The notes under the pieces: model-generated
What the model was told of the DNA's origin: nothing
The model's input: only the letters and a program-made list of their open reading frames with translations
The model's database searches: none
Shown here: piece by piece, positions 5,432-12,359 of the stretch
Position numbering within the stretch: the stretch's first letter is position 1
Layout of the letters: each line of letters begins with the position of its first letter
Made by a program: the position numbers and the translations under genes
Origin: Campylobacteraceae bacterium
Lineage (GTDB): Bacteria > Campylobacterota > Campylobacteria > Campylobacterales > Sulfurovaceae
Assembly: GCA_026985495.1 (NCBI GenBank)
Contig: JALSQJ010000097.1
Location: 1 to 12,695, forward strand
Direction of reading: 5' to 3'
DNA length: 12,695 bases

Positions 5432-7753
5432 ATGAAAACAGTACAAATCTACCCAACTTCACGTGCTATTAGAAATATTCGTCTTGCTCAAAGAGAGCAA
5501 GAGGGGCTTTTACCTACACTTATGCGAATTGATGAGTTTGAAAAACGAGCTATTATCTTGCCACAACTTGCCATGGTTGATTCACTTAAACGGACTATTT
5601 TACTTCAAGAGGCTTCAGATTTTGATGACTTTAAGAGTCTAAAGATAAACAGAGAGTTGGTTCGATTTTTTACAAAGAGTGATGCAATTTTAAAATTCTT
5701 TGAAGAGTTGAGCCATGAAGAGGTAAGTTTTGATGCACTTGTAGAGGGTGATGCCTATGTGGAGTTTGCTGAACATATTGAGGTGCTAGAGCAACTACTA
5801 GAGAACTATGAGCGACTTTTAAAAGAGAGAGGTTTAACCGACCGAGTTTTTATACCAAAGAGTTATCGACTAAATCGTGGGTTTATTGAGAGCTATGATA
5901 GGTTTGAGTTGCATTTAGAGGGTTATATGAGCTATTTTGAGCTAAGATTAATAGAGCAGATAGCTCAAAATAGACCCTTTATTGTTCATCTTCACACCTC
6001 TAAGTTTAATTTAAAGGTTCAAGAGCGTTTTGGGGAGATGGGGGTAGAGGTTGAAAACGATGCCTATGTAGTCTTTGATTTGCAGAGCAAAAAGGTGTTA
6101 AGTAGCATTAAAAATGAGCAAAAAATCAACGCAAAGGTATTTGCTGTAGAGGAGCGTTTAGCTCAAATTCCTCTACTTTTTGAATCTGTGCAGAAGATGG
6201 TAAATGGGGGTATTTTACCAGAAGAGATAGTAGTAATTTTACCTGATGAATCTTTTAAAGAGAGCTTAAGACTCTATGACAATCTAAATAACTTCAACTT
6301 TGCTATGGGGTTTGATTATAAAAAGAGTAAAGCTTATAAACGGTTAGAGGCTATCTACAAACATTGGCAGAATTTCTCCTCCCAATCGGCTTTTCTACTT
6401 AAAAAGTATGACCTTATTATAGAGGATATAAATAGAATAGAGCTAACTCAAAAAGTAAAAGTTGAGGAGTTCTTTGCTACTTTAAAACCTTTTGAAGTAG
6501 ATAAAAAACACTCCATAGTTGAAGAGAGTGAAGAGCAGTTTAAGAGTGTTTTCTCTACTGAACTTATGAGTATGAAGTCATGGCTCTTTTTGTGGCTTAA
6601 AAAAGTTGGAAAATTGACTTTAGATGATGTTCGGGGTGGGAAAGTGACAGTTATGGGAGCATTGGAGACTAGAGGAGTTAGTTTTAGAGGGGTAGTTGTG
6701 GTCGATTTTAATGATGGTATTGTTCCAGCTATTCCAGCTAAAGATAACTTTTTGAACTCTAGTCTAAGAAAGTTTGCCAGATTGCCAACTAAAAATGACC
6801 GTGAAGCGTTGCAAAAACAGCTCTATAAACGACTTATGGAACAAGCAGATATAACAACAATTATCTACTCTAAAAGTAACAATAGAGTACCTGCTTCATA
6901 CCTATATGAGTTAGGTTTAGGTGAAGGAGAGAGTGTTGAGTCAAATTTAAAGTTACTCTACAGTGAACCAGATAGAGTAGTAGATGATTTTGACCCAATT
7001 ATAAAGCAGTTTGATGCCTCTTCTATTAGTTGGTCAGCAACAAGGCTAAATATATTTTTAACTTGTAAGCGAAAATACTACTACAACTATGTTTTAAACC
7101 TAAAAGCAAAAGAGGAAGATGAGCTAAATGAGGGTCGTCTTTTACACAAAGTTATGGAGCATCTCTTTAAAGAGCAAAACCATTTTGAGAGTAAAGAGGA
7201 GATGAAAAAGAGTATCGATAGGATACTAGACCAACTCTTAGAGAGTAACTCATCTAAAATTGCCTACCATAAGCTTTTGTGGAGAGCCAAACTAGATAAG
7301 TTTATTGAGGCTCAAATTTATCATTTCAGAGCAGGGTGGCGAGTTGTTGAACTGGAGAAACATATTATTGGCTCTATTGGTGGTATAAACTTTAAGGGTG
7401 TAGTTGACCGAATTGACCAAGATGTTACAGGAACATTTATTCTTGATTATAAAACAGGCTCTATAAAAGAGGCTAACCGAACAAAAAATTTAGAGAAATT
7501 GAGAGATTTTCAGATGAGCATCTATCATGAGCTTTTAAAAGATAAATTTAAAGATTTAAAGTTAGCATTTGTAGAGCTATTTAATGGTAAAACAACAGAG
7601 ATAACAGCACTAGAGGAGAAGAGTGAACTTCTCTATGAGACTATTGATGAGTTAAAAGCAACAAAAGAGGTTGTAGCCTCTCGTTGTGACGACCTCTCTA
7701 GGTGTCAATATTGTGATTATATATTGCTTTGTGGGCGTGGTGTTTATCTGTAG
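5432..7753 (+). CDS. addB: AddB-like PD-(D/E)XK nuclease subunit of AddAB
   Basis: Probable AddB, the partner of AddA in the helicase-nuclease that processes double-strand breaks for RecA-dependent repair; 773 residues, about the size of Campylobacterota AddB. The N-terminal and middle parts (from MKTVQIYPTSRAIR) look like a degenerate helicase core with no visible Walker A motif. The C-terminal domain begins with SWSATRLNIFLTCKRKYYY and contains the nuclease residues His572 (RLLHKVMEH), Asp659 (GVVDRID) and Asp672-x-Lys674 (LDYKTG). Cys545 together with Cys758, Cys761 and Cys767 (CQYCDYILLC) forms the four-Cys iron-sulfur staple typical of AddB and Cas4-like nucleases. addA is not in the window. 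The ATG overlaps the predicted transcription start. A stand-alone RecB-family nuclease is the alternative. Confidence 0.8.
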   Translation: MKTVQIYPTSRAIRNIRLAQREQEGLLPTLMRIDEFEKRAIILPQLAMVDSLKRTILLQEASDFDDFKSLKINRELVRFFTKSDAILKFFEELSHEEVSFDALVEGDAYVEFAEHIEVLEQLLENYERLLKERGLTDRVFIPKSYRLNRGFIESYDRFELHLEGYMSYFELRLIEQIAQNRPFIVHLHTSKFNLKVQERFGEMGVEVENDAYVVFDLQSKKVLSSIKNEQKINAKVFAVEERLAQIPLLFESVQKMVNGGILPEEIVVILPDESFKESLRLYDNLNNFNFAMGFDYKKSKAYKRLEAIYKHWQNFSSQSAFLLKKYDLIIEDINRIELTQKVKVEEFFATLKPFEVDKKHSIVEESEEQFKSVFSTELMSMKSWLFLWLKKVGKLTLDDVRGGKVTVMGALETRGVSFRGVVVVDFNDGIVPAIPAKDNFLNSSLRKFARLPTKNDREALQKQLYKRLMEQADITTIIYSKSNNRVPASYLYELGLGEGESVESNLKLLYSEPDRVVDDFDPIIKQFDASSISWSATRLNIFLTCKRKYYYNYVLNLKAKEEDELNEGRLLHKVMEHLFKEQNHFESKEEMKKSIDRILDQLLESNSSKIAYHKLLWRAKLDKFIEAQIYHFRAGWRVVELEKHIIGSIGGINFKGVVDRIDQDVTGTFILDYKTGSIKEANRTKNLEKLRDFQMSIYHELLKDKFKDLKLAFVELFNGKTTEITALEEKSELLYETIDELKATKEVVASRCDDLSRCQYCDYILLCGRGVYL

Positions 7754-7756
7754 ATA

Positions 7757-8896
7757 CTACTTAAATAGACTAGCTAAGGCATCTGTACTCTTAGTCTTCT
7801 CTATCTCTTGTGGTTTTCCAGAGCTTTCACCTGTTCGGTCTGTTATACCCTCTATCTCATTGAGTTCAATAGTGTAGCCTGTTAGCATTGATGCTAGACG
7901 AATATTGATACCACTTCTACCAATTGCTTTTGCTTTTTGGTCAGAGGTAATGTTAACAATTGCCTTTTTCTCTTTACCTGATTGTACTTTAACACTCTGT
8001 ACAATGGCAGGAGACAATGCTCTTGTAATGAAGACTTCAGGAATTGGAGAGTAGTCAACACAGTCAATGTTTTCACCATTTAATTCGGAGCTAACTGCAT
8101 TAATTCTTGTCCCTTTTACACCCACTGCTGCACCAATAGGGTCGATGTTTGGAAAGTCTGTTTTTAGAGCTAGTTTTGCACGTTGTCCAGGTATTCTTGA
8201 ACATGACATAATCTGTACTGACCCATCTTCAATCTCTGGAACCTCTTTTGCCATTAGTTTCTCTAAGAACTTTGGTGAGGTTCGTGTAAGTTCTAAAAAC
8301 ATACCAATCTCTGGGTCAATGGTCACAAAACGCAAAAGAGCTTTAACAGTATCACCTTTTTTAAACTTTTCACCCTTAATACGGTTACGTTGTGACAAAA
8401 TACCTTTAAGCTCACCAATCTCAATAAAGGTATTTTCATCATCATCAACACGATTGACCACACCAATCATTACACTGTTTACTCTATCTCTATATTTTTC
8501 AAATAGGTCTTGTTCTACCTGTCTTTGAATATGGTATTGTAGCTCTTTAAATAGGTTAAATGAGGCTGTACGTCCATACTCTTCAAGTATGAATGGTGAA
8601 CGAAGTTGGTCCCCCAACTCTAAATCTTCACCATACTCCTCTTGTGCCTCTTTTAGACTTATTACTGCATCGGGTTGGGTCTCTAAACGTTCATCATCAT
8701 CTTTGACAATGGTGATGACCTGTTCGACAGTGTAATCTTTTCTGTCCATATCAACAGTTGCTTCAAATTCAGAGGTGTAACTGATACATCTTTTAGCTGT
8801 TTTTATAAGAGCCTCTTTAAATGCATCGACTGCTGATTCAAGAGAAATATTCTTTTCGTGAGCCATAGCCTCAATAATATCTACAATTTTTTCCAT
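7757..8896 (-). CDS. nusA: Transcription termination/antitermination factor NusA
   Basis: Binds RNA polymerase and nascent RNA to control pausing, termination and antitermination; 379 residues. Domain order: N-terminal polymerase-binding domain (about 1-130, EKIVDIIEAMAHEKNISLESAVDAF), S1 domain (about 138-205), KH1 (about 225-295, with a GVKG loop at 259-262) and KH2 (about 305-350, GRSG at 326-329). The C-terminal acidic repeats of E. coli NusA are absent and the protein ends in ALASLFK, which is usual outside gammaproteobacteria. The ATG at 8896 is chosen because AAAGGA lies six bases upstream; a GTG at 8914 would put that site inside the gene. It is transcribed alone here, without the rimP or infB neighbours seen in many bacteria, and runs tail to tail into addB. 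Confidence 0.95.
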   Translation of the reverse strand: MEKIVDIIEAMAHEKNISLESAVDAFKEALIKTAKRCISYTSEFEATVDMDRKDYTVEQVITIVKDDDERLETQPDAVISLKEAQEEYGEDLELGDQLRSPFILEEYGRTASFNLFKELQYHIQRQVEQDLFEKYRDRVNSVMIGVVNRVDDDENTFIEIGELKGILSQRNRIKGEKFKKGDTVKALLRFVTIDPEIGMFLELTRTSPKFLEKLMAKEVPEIEDGSVQIMSCSRIPGQRAKLALKTDFPNIDPIGAAVGVKGTRINAVSSELNGENIDCVDYSPIPEVFITRALSPAIVQSVKVQSGKEKKAIVNITSDQKAKAIGRSGINIRLASMLTGYTIELNEIEGITDRTGESSGKPQEIEKTKSTDALASLFK

Positions 8897-8902
8897 ATTT
8901 AA

Positions 8903-8907
8903 TCCTT
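8903..8907 (-). promoter_or_regulatory. Ribosome binding site fixing the nusA start
   Basis: AAGGA on the minus strand, six bases before ATG 8896. It rules against the in-frame GTG at 8914, which lies upstream of this site and has no site of its own. Confidence 0.8.
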
Positions 8908-8936
8908 TATACACTATTTCAAACCATACTTAATAC

Positions 8937-8955
8937 AATCACAATATAATCACAA
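8937..8955. repeat. Direct repeat AATCACAA around the nusA -10 box
   Basis: AATCACAA occurs at 8937-8944 and 8948-8955, a period of 11 bases or about one helical turn. An inverted seven-base copy, TGTGATT, is at 8987-8993. The tandem pair overlaps the predicted nusA -10 box, so it may be an operator; chance in AT-rich DNA is the alternative. Confidence 0.5.
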
Positions 8956-8971
8956 AGTGAAAACTTAACAA
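8943..8971 (-). promoter_or_regulatory. Probable nusA promoter
   Basis: On the minus strand TTGTTA (8971-8966) and TATATT (8948-8943) are 17 bases apart, giving a start near 8936 and a leader of about 40 nt. A second possible -10 box, TATAAT, is at 9022-9017 on the same strand and would give a leader of about 115 nt. Confidence 0.45.
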
Positions 8972-9049
8972 TGAGTTACTATTTAGTGTGATTTTGTTAG
9001 TTGTTTGAAGAGTTGTATTATATCTAAACTTACCTTTAAGGAAAAGAGG

Positions 9050-9055
9050 TATAAT
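9050..9055 (+). promoter_or_regulatory. -10 box for the HP0268-miaB-lpxJ operon
   Basis: A perfect TATAAT without the TGn extension and without a clear -35 box. The start near 9062 would give a leader of about 62 nt before the HP0268-like gene. Confidence 0.5.
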
Positions 9056-9123
9056 TAAATAATAAAATACAACATATTAAATTATGGTAAAAATTAACAT
9101 AAGAACTATTATAAGGATTTGGA

Positions 9124-9363
9124 ATGAAATTAAAATTAGCCAGAGCAACAATATCATCAAAGCCAAAAATGATTGAAGTTAAAAAAATTGAAGAGGATTT
9201 AGAAAAGAAATCTATTTTTTATTTTGATAAAGATAACTCTCATAAAGAGTTAAAATCACTTATTGAACATTTTGAGGAGAGAGAGTATTCTGTCTATATG
9301 CGTGAAGTGAAGTTTGGTCTAAATGATGATGAGTATCTTTATGAGGTACATATTGTAAAATAA
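9124..9363 (+). CDS. HP0268-family small nuclease
   Basis: A 79-residue protein resembling HP0268 of Helicobacter pylori, a small Smr-like-fold protein reported as a nicking endonuclease and RNase. The pattern I recognise is an N-terminal MKLKLAR strand, the central [20 protein letters not shown] block, and the C-terminal YMREVKFG...YLYEVHIVK strands. Position supports this: in Helicobacter HP0268 likewise precedes miaB (HP0269). AAGGA at 9113-9117 lies six bases before the ATG. The gene is the first of a three-gene operon. The physiological substrate of the family is not settled to my knowledge, so the function here is inferred by homology only. Confidence 0.72.
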   Translation: MKLKLARATISSKPKMIEVKKIEEDLEKKSIFYFDKDNSHKELKSLIEHFEEREYSVYMREVKFGLNDDEYLYEVHIVK

Positions 9364-9371
9364 CTACTATA

Positions 9372-10670
9372 ATGAAAAAACTATATATAGAAACATTAGG
9401 TTGTGCTATGAATGTTCGTGATAGCGAGCATATGATAGCAGAGCTTAACAGTAAAGAGCCGTATGAGCTTACAGAAGAGTTAAATGAAGCTGATTTAATT
9501 ATTATTAATACTTGTAGTGTAAGAGAGAAGCCTGTATCAAAACTATTCTCTGAAATTGGTATTTTTAATAAATATAAAAAAGAGAGTGCAAAGATAGGTG
9601 TAACAGGGTGTACTGCCTCACATCTTGGAAAAGAGATTATTAAGAGGGCTCCCTCTGTAGATTTTGTACTTGGTGCTAGAAATATCTCAAAAATTACACA
9701 AGTTATAGAGCAGAGACATGCTGTTGAGATTGATATTAATCATGATGATAGTACTTATGCTTTTGGTGAGTATCGAACTAATCCTTTTAAATCAATGGTT
9801 AATATCTCTATGGGTTGTGATAAATCGTGTACTTTCTGTATTGTTCCTGCTACACGTGGTGATGAGGTCTCTATCCCTTCAGATTTAATTTTGGGTGAAA
9901 TAGCCAAAGGTGTTAAGAGTGGTGCAAAAGAGGTGATGCTTCTTGGGCAAAATGTAAACAATTATGGTAAACACTTTACTGCTAATGATGAATCTACAAA
10001 TTTTACTCAACTTCTACAAAAAATCTCTAAAATAGATGGATTAGAACGAATTCGTTTTACCTCTCCACACCCACTACATATGGACGATGAGTTTTTAGAG
10101 GAGTTTGCAAACAATCCAAAGATTTGTAAGCAGATACATGTTCCTTTGCAGAGTGGTTCAACTTCACTACTTAAGGCAATGAGACGAGGCTACTCAAAAG
10201 AGTGGTTTATTAATCGTTGTGAGAAGATTAGAACTCTTTGCCCAAAGGCGACTATCTCTACAGATATTATTGTAGGTTTCCCTAATGAGAGTGAAGAGGA
10301 TTTTGCTGATACTATGGATGTACTTGAAAAGGTACGATTTGAGCAACTCTTCTCATTTAAATACTCTCCAAGACCTCATACAGCAGCAGCTGAGTTTAAA
10401 GAGCAGATTCCCAATGAGGTTGCTGGGGCAAGGTTGACCAAACTTCAAGCGAGACATACTGAGATTTTAGATGAGATTATGGAGGCACAAATGGGTGTAG
10501 AGCATAAGGTCTATTTTGATGAACTAAAAGCAGGTGGAAAAGTTTCAGGTCGTTCAGATGATGGAAAACTCTTCTTTGTAGAGGGGAGTGAAGAGCTATT
10601 GGGTAAAATAGTAAATGTAAAAGTGACTAAAGTCTCTCGTGGAGCATTAGAGGGAATAGTGAGTGCGTAA
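9372..10670 (+). CDS. miaB: tRNA-2-methylthio-N6-dimethylallyladenosine synthase
   Basis: A radical-SAM methylthiotransferase that converts i6A37 to ms2i6A37 in tRNAs reading UNN codons, improving decoding; 432 residues. The N-terminal UPF0004 domain has the auxiliary-cluster ligands Cys11 (GCAMN), Cys48 (TCSVREKP) and Cys80 (GCTASHLG). The radical-SAM CxxxCxxC is Cys149, Cys153 and Cys156 ([16 protein letters not shown]), followed by the usual [12 protein letters not shown] and [11 protein letters not shown] segments. A C-terminal TRAM RNA-binding domain occupies about the last 65 residues. Its ATG follows the preceding stop by 8 bases with no Shine-Dalgarno sequence, so it probably depends on translational coupling. 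The absence of the extended MtaB-type features and the presence of the three auxiliary Cys favour MiaB over RimO or MtaB. Confidence 0.93.
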   Translation: MKKLYIETLGCAMNVRDSEHMIAELNSKEPYELTEELNEADLIIINTCSVREKPVSKLFSEIGIFNKYKKESAKIGVTGCTASHLGKEIIKRAPSVDFVLGARNISKITQVIEQRHAVEIDINHDDSTYAFGEYRTNPFKSMVNISMGCDKSCTFCIVPATRGDEVSIPSDLILGEIAKGVKSGAKEVMLLGQNVNNYGKHFTANDESTNFTQLLQKISKIDGLERIRFTSPHPLHMDDEFLEEFANNPKICKQIHVPLQSGSTSLLKAMRRGYSKEWFINRCEKIRTLCPKATISTDIIVGFPNESEEDFADTMDVLEKVRFEQLFSFKYSPRPHTAAAEFKEQIPNEVAGARLTKLQARHTEILDEIMEAQMGVEHKVYFDELKAGGKVSGRSDDGKLFFVEGSEELLGKIVNVKVTKVSRGALEGIVSA

Positions 10671-11283
10671 AAGGTTCTTTAGAAAACTAGGGGAAGTTTT
10701 TATTCCTCCTATAGTTTTCTTTTTTATGTATCTCTTTTGGGTCACTTACAAAAAAAACTACCATTTTATTGATGAGCCAATAGAGGAGCAATGCATGGCA
10801 ATAACATGGCATGGTGAGCTATTTATCTCTCCTTTGGTCTATAGAAAACTTCGTAAATATCAAAAAACTTCAGCTATTATCTCTGGTCATCATGATGGTG
10901 AATTGATAGCACGAACACTACAACTCTTAAATATTACTCCACTTAGAGGTTCATCAAGAAAAGGGGCAACAGCAGTTCTATTATCTGCAATTAAATCCAT
11001 TAAAGATGGCTACTCTGTCATGATTACTCCTGATGGTCCAAAGGGTCCTAGACATAGCATGAGTGATGGAGCAGTTGCATTAGCTCAACGAGCCAATCTG
11101 CCTTTAATGGTAGTTAATTTTAAAGCTAATACTTTTTGGCAACTAAAGAGTTGGGATAGATTTGTTATTCCAAAACCATTTACCACCATTGATATATATC
11201 ATCAAATTCTTGATGTCTCCTCAATGCAGAGAGATGAAGCTAAAGAGTACTTGAAAACACAAATGAGAACATATACAATTTGA
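10663..11283 (+). CDS. lpxJ: DUF374 lipid A acyltransferase, LpxJ-like
   Basis: A 206-residue membrane-anchored acyltransferase of the DUF374 (LPLAT) family. Members from Helicobacter and Campylobacter have been characterised as LpxJ, which adds a secondary acyl chain to lipid A in place of LpxL/LpxM. A hydrophobic N-terminal anchor covers about residues 12-29. Family motifs follow in order: TWHGEL (His50), [10 protein letters not shown] (His76, His77, Asp78), RGSSRKGA (95-102) and [10 protein letters not shown] (Asp124). It starts at GTG, overlapping the end of miaB by 8 bases in another frame, with an AGGG site at 10651-10654; translation is therefore coupled to miaB. The same miaB-DUF374 order occurs in Helicobacter (HP0269-HP0270) from memory. 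The acyl donor and exact position acylated cannot be read from the sequence. Confidence 0.8.
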   Translation: MRKRFFRKLGEVFIPPIVFFFMYLFWVTYKKNYHFIDEPIEEQCMAITWHGELFISPLVYRKLRKYQKTSAIISGHHDGELIARTLQLLNITPLRGSSRKGATAVLLSAIKSIKDGYSVMITPDGPKGPRHSMSDGAVALAQRANLPLMVVNFKANTFWQLKSWDRFVIPKPFTTIDIYHQILDVSSMQRDEAKEYLKTQMRTYTI

Positions 11284-11347
11284 GTATGTTTATAAGCTCC
11301 TATTTTAGCTCCTCTTTTTTTTGAAAAAATATTAATTTAACTACTGA

Positions 11348-11375
11348 AATATAAAATAAAGCTTTATTTTATATT
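11348..11375. repeat. Perfect 28-bp palindrome upstream of the Xer recombinase gene
   Basis: AATATAAAATAAAG (11348-11361) is followed without spacer by its exact reverse complement (11362-11375), centred on AAGCTT. It ends 117 bases before the recombinase ATG. Possible roles are a Xer (dif-like) core site, an operator for the recombinase gene, or a weak terminator for lpxJ. In several Campylobacterota difH lies near xerH, which is why the first is considered. Confidence 0.85.
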
Positions 11376-11430
11376 AATACTACTAAAATTTAGATTGATT
11401 TTAATATAAGTATAAGCTTTAGTAACAAGA

Positions 11431-11450
11431 TAATATAAAATAATATAAAA
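11431..11450 (+). repeat. Tandem decamer repeat sharing the palindrome arm sequence
   Basis: TAATATAAAA occurs twice in direct succession. Bases 11432-11443 (AATATAAAATAA) repeat the first 12 bases of the palindrome arm at 11348-11359, so the arm sequence occurs three times in the gap. The AT-only composition makes chance similarity possible. Confidence 0.5.
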
Positions 11451-11478
11451 AAACATAAGCTGTTAATTATGAAAGGTT

Positions 11479-11487
11479 TGTTATAAT
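11479..11487 (+). promoter_or_regulatory. Extended -10 promoter giving a leaderless recombinase mRNA
   Basis: TGTTATAAT is a perfect TGnTATAAT. The last T is at 11487, so the start is expected near 11493-11494, on the ATG itself. There are only five bases between the box and the ATG and no ribosome binding site. Confidence 0.65.
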
Positions 11488-11492
11488 CTCAA

Positions 11493-12326
11493 ATGGTTAG
11501 TTTAAAAGAGAATTTTAATAATTTTTTATTGTATTTAGAAAAGGTTAGAGGTTATGCCTTTAGCTCAATTGTGACCTATGAAAATGTTTTAAATGAACTT
11601 TTAGAAGAGAGTCACTACTATGAAGAGGATAATACTATGGTATTAGATATTACCCCTTTGCGAATAAAAAATAGTAATAACTCTAAAAAAACTATCTCTA
11701 AAAAGTTGAGTGCTGTTCGCTCTTTTGTAAAATTTATGAGAGAGCAACAGGAGGTTGAGATTAAGCTTATTGGTGATTCGGTCATTAAAGTTCCTAAAAC
11801 CTTACCTAAGCCTATTGATGAGAATATTATTGATGAGATTTTAAAACATGTAAATCGACAAGAGAGGTTAATTATTAGCCTTTTGTATGGTTTAGGGTTA
11901 CGAATTTCAGAGCTTTCAACATTGAGAGTTAGCGATATTTCAGCAAATTGGGTAACGGTGAGAGGTAAAGGTTCTAAAATGCGTGAGATTCCTTTAATAG
12001 AAGTACTATATAAACAGATAGAAGAGTATAGAGAACAAGAGAATCCAAAAGTGTTTCTACTTGAAAAAAATGGTAAACAGATGAGTACAAGTCAAATACG
12101 TTATCTCTTTAGTAAGATTTTTAAAAAGAGTGGCATAAAAGCGACACCACATCAGTTACGACACTCCTTTGCAACACACCTTTTGCACAATGGAGCTAGA
12201 ATTTCAGATGTGAGTGAACTTTTAGGACATAGCACAATGGTCTCAACACAAATATATACAAAGTTAGGCAGTAGTAAAAAGTTAAATGAGTACTCTAAGG
12301 CACACCCTTTGTGTCAAGAGAAATAA
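11493..12326 (+). CDS. Xer-type tyrosine site-specific recombinase
   Basis: A tyrosine recombinase of 277 residues, probably acting in chromosome dimer resolution at a dif-like site. The N-terminal core-binding SAM-like domain covers about residues 1-100. The catalytic domain has the complete active site: Arg137 (GLGLRISEL), Lys159 (RGKGSK), His220 and Arg223 (HQLRHSFATH), His246 (LGHST) and nucleophile Tyr255 (TQIYTKL). The ending YSKAHP is typical of Xer proteins rather than phage integrases. Campylobacterota usually carry XerH, but Helicobacter and Campylobacter XerH are longer (around 350 residues), whereas this one is of XerC/XerD size, so I do not assign xerH firmly. It is predicted to be translated from a leaderless mRNA, and a perfect palindrome lies upstream. 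The next gene follows after 33 bases in the same direction. Confidence 0.85.
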   Translation: MVSLKENFNNFLLYLEKVRGYAFSSIVTYENVLNELLEESHYYEEDNTMVLDITPLRIKNSNNSKKTISKKLSAVRSFVKFMREQQEVEIKLIGDSVIKVPKTLPKPIDENIIDEILKHVNRQERLIISLLYGLGLRISELSTLRVSDISANWVTVRGKGSKMREIPLIEVLYKQIEEYREQENPKVFLLEKNGKQMSTSQIRYLFSKIFKKSGIKATPHQLRHSFATHLLHNGARISDVSELLGHSTMVSTQIYTKLGSSKKLNEYSKAHPLCQEK

Positions 12327-12359
12327 TAATATTTATGAGTAATTTGATAGGAGAATTAG

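Noticed and set aside
8067..8528. 153-codon open frame on the plus strand inside nusA
   Set aside because: Shadow of nusA codon use; no promoter, ribosome binding site or recognisable domain.
8897..8914. GTG 8914 as the nusA start
   Set aside because: AAAGGA six bases before ATG 8896 would then be coding; the protein from 8896 begins with the normal NusA N-terminus.
9368..9373. TATAAT overlapping the miaB start codon as a promoter
   Set aside because: Transcription would start inside miaB after its ATG; no in-frame start with a ribosome binding site follows closely.
11295..11322. Terminator after lpxJ based on a run of eight Ts (11315-11322)
   Set aside because: The sequence before it is a direct repeat of AGCTCCT, not an inverted one, so no stable stem can be drawn.
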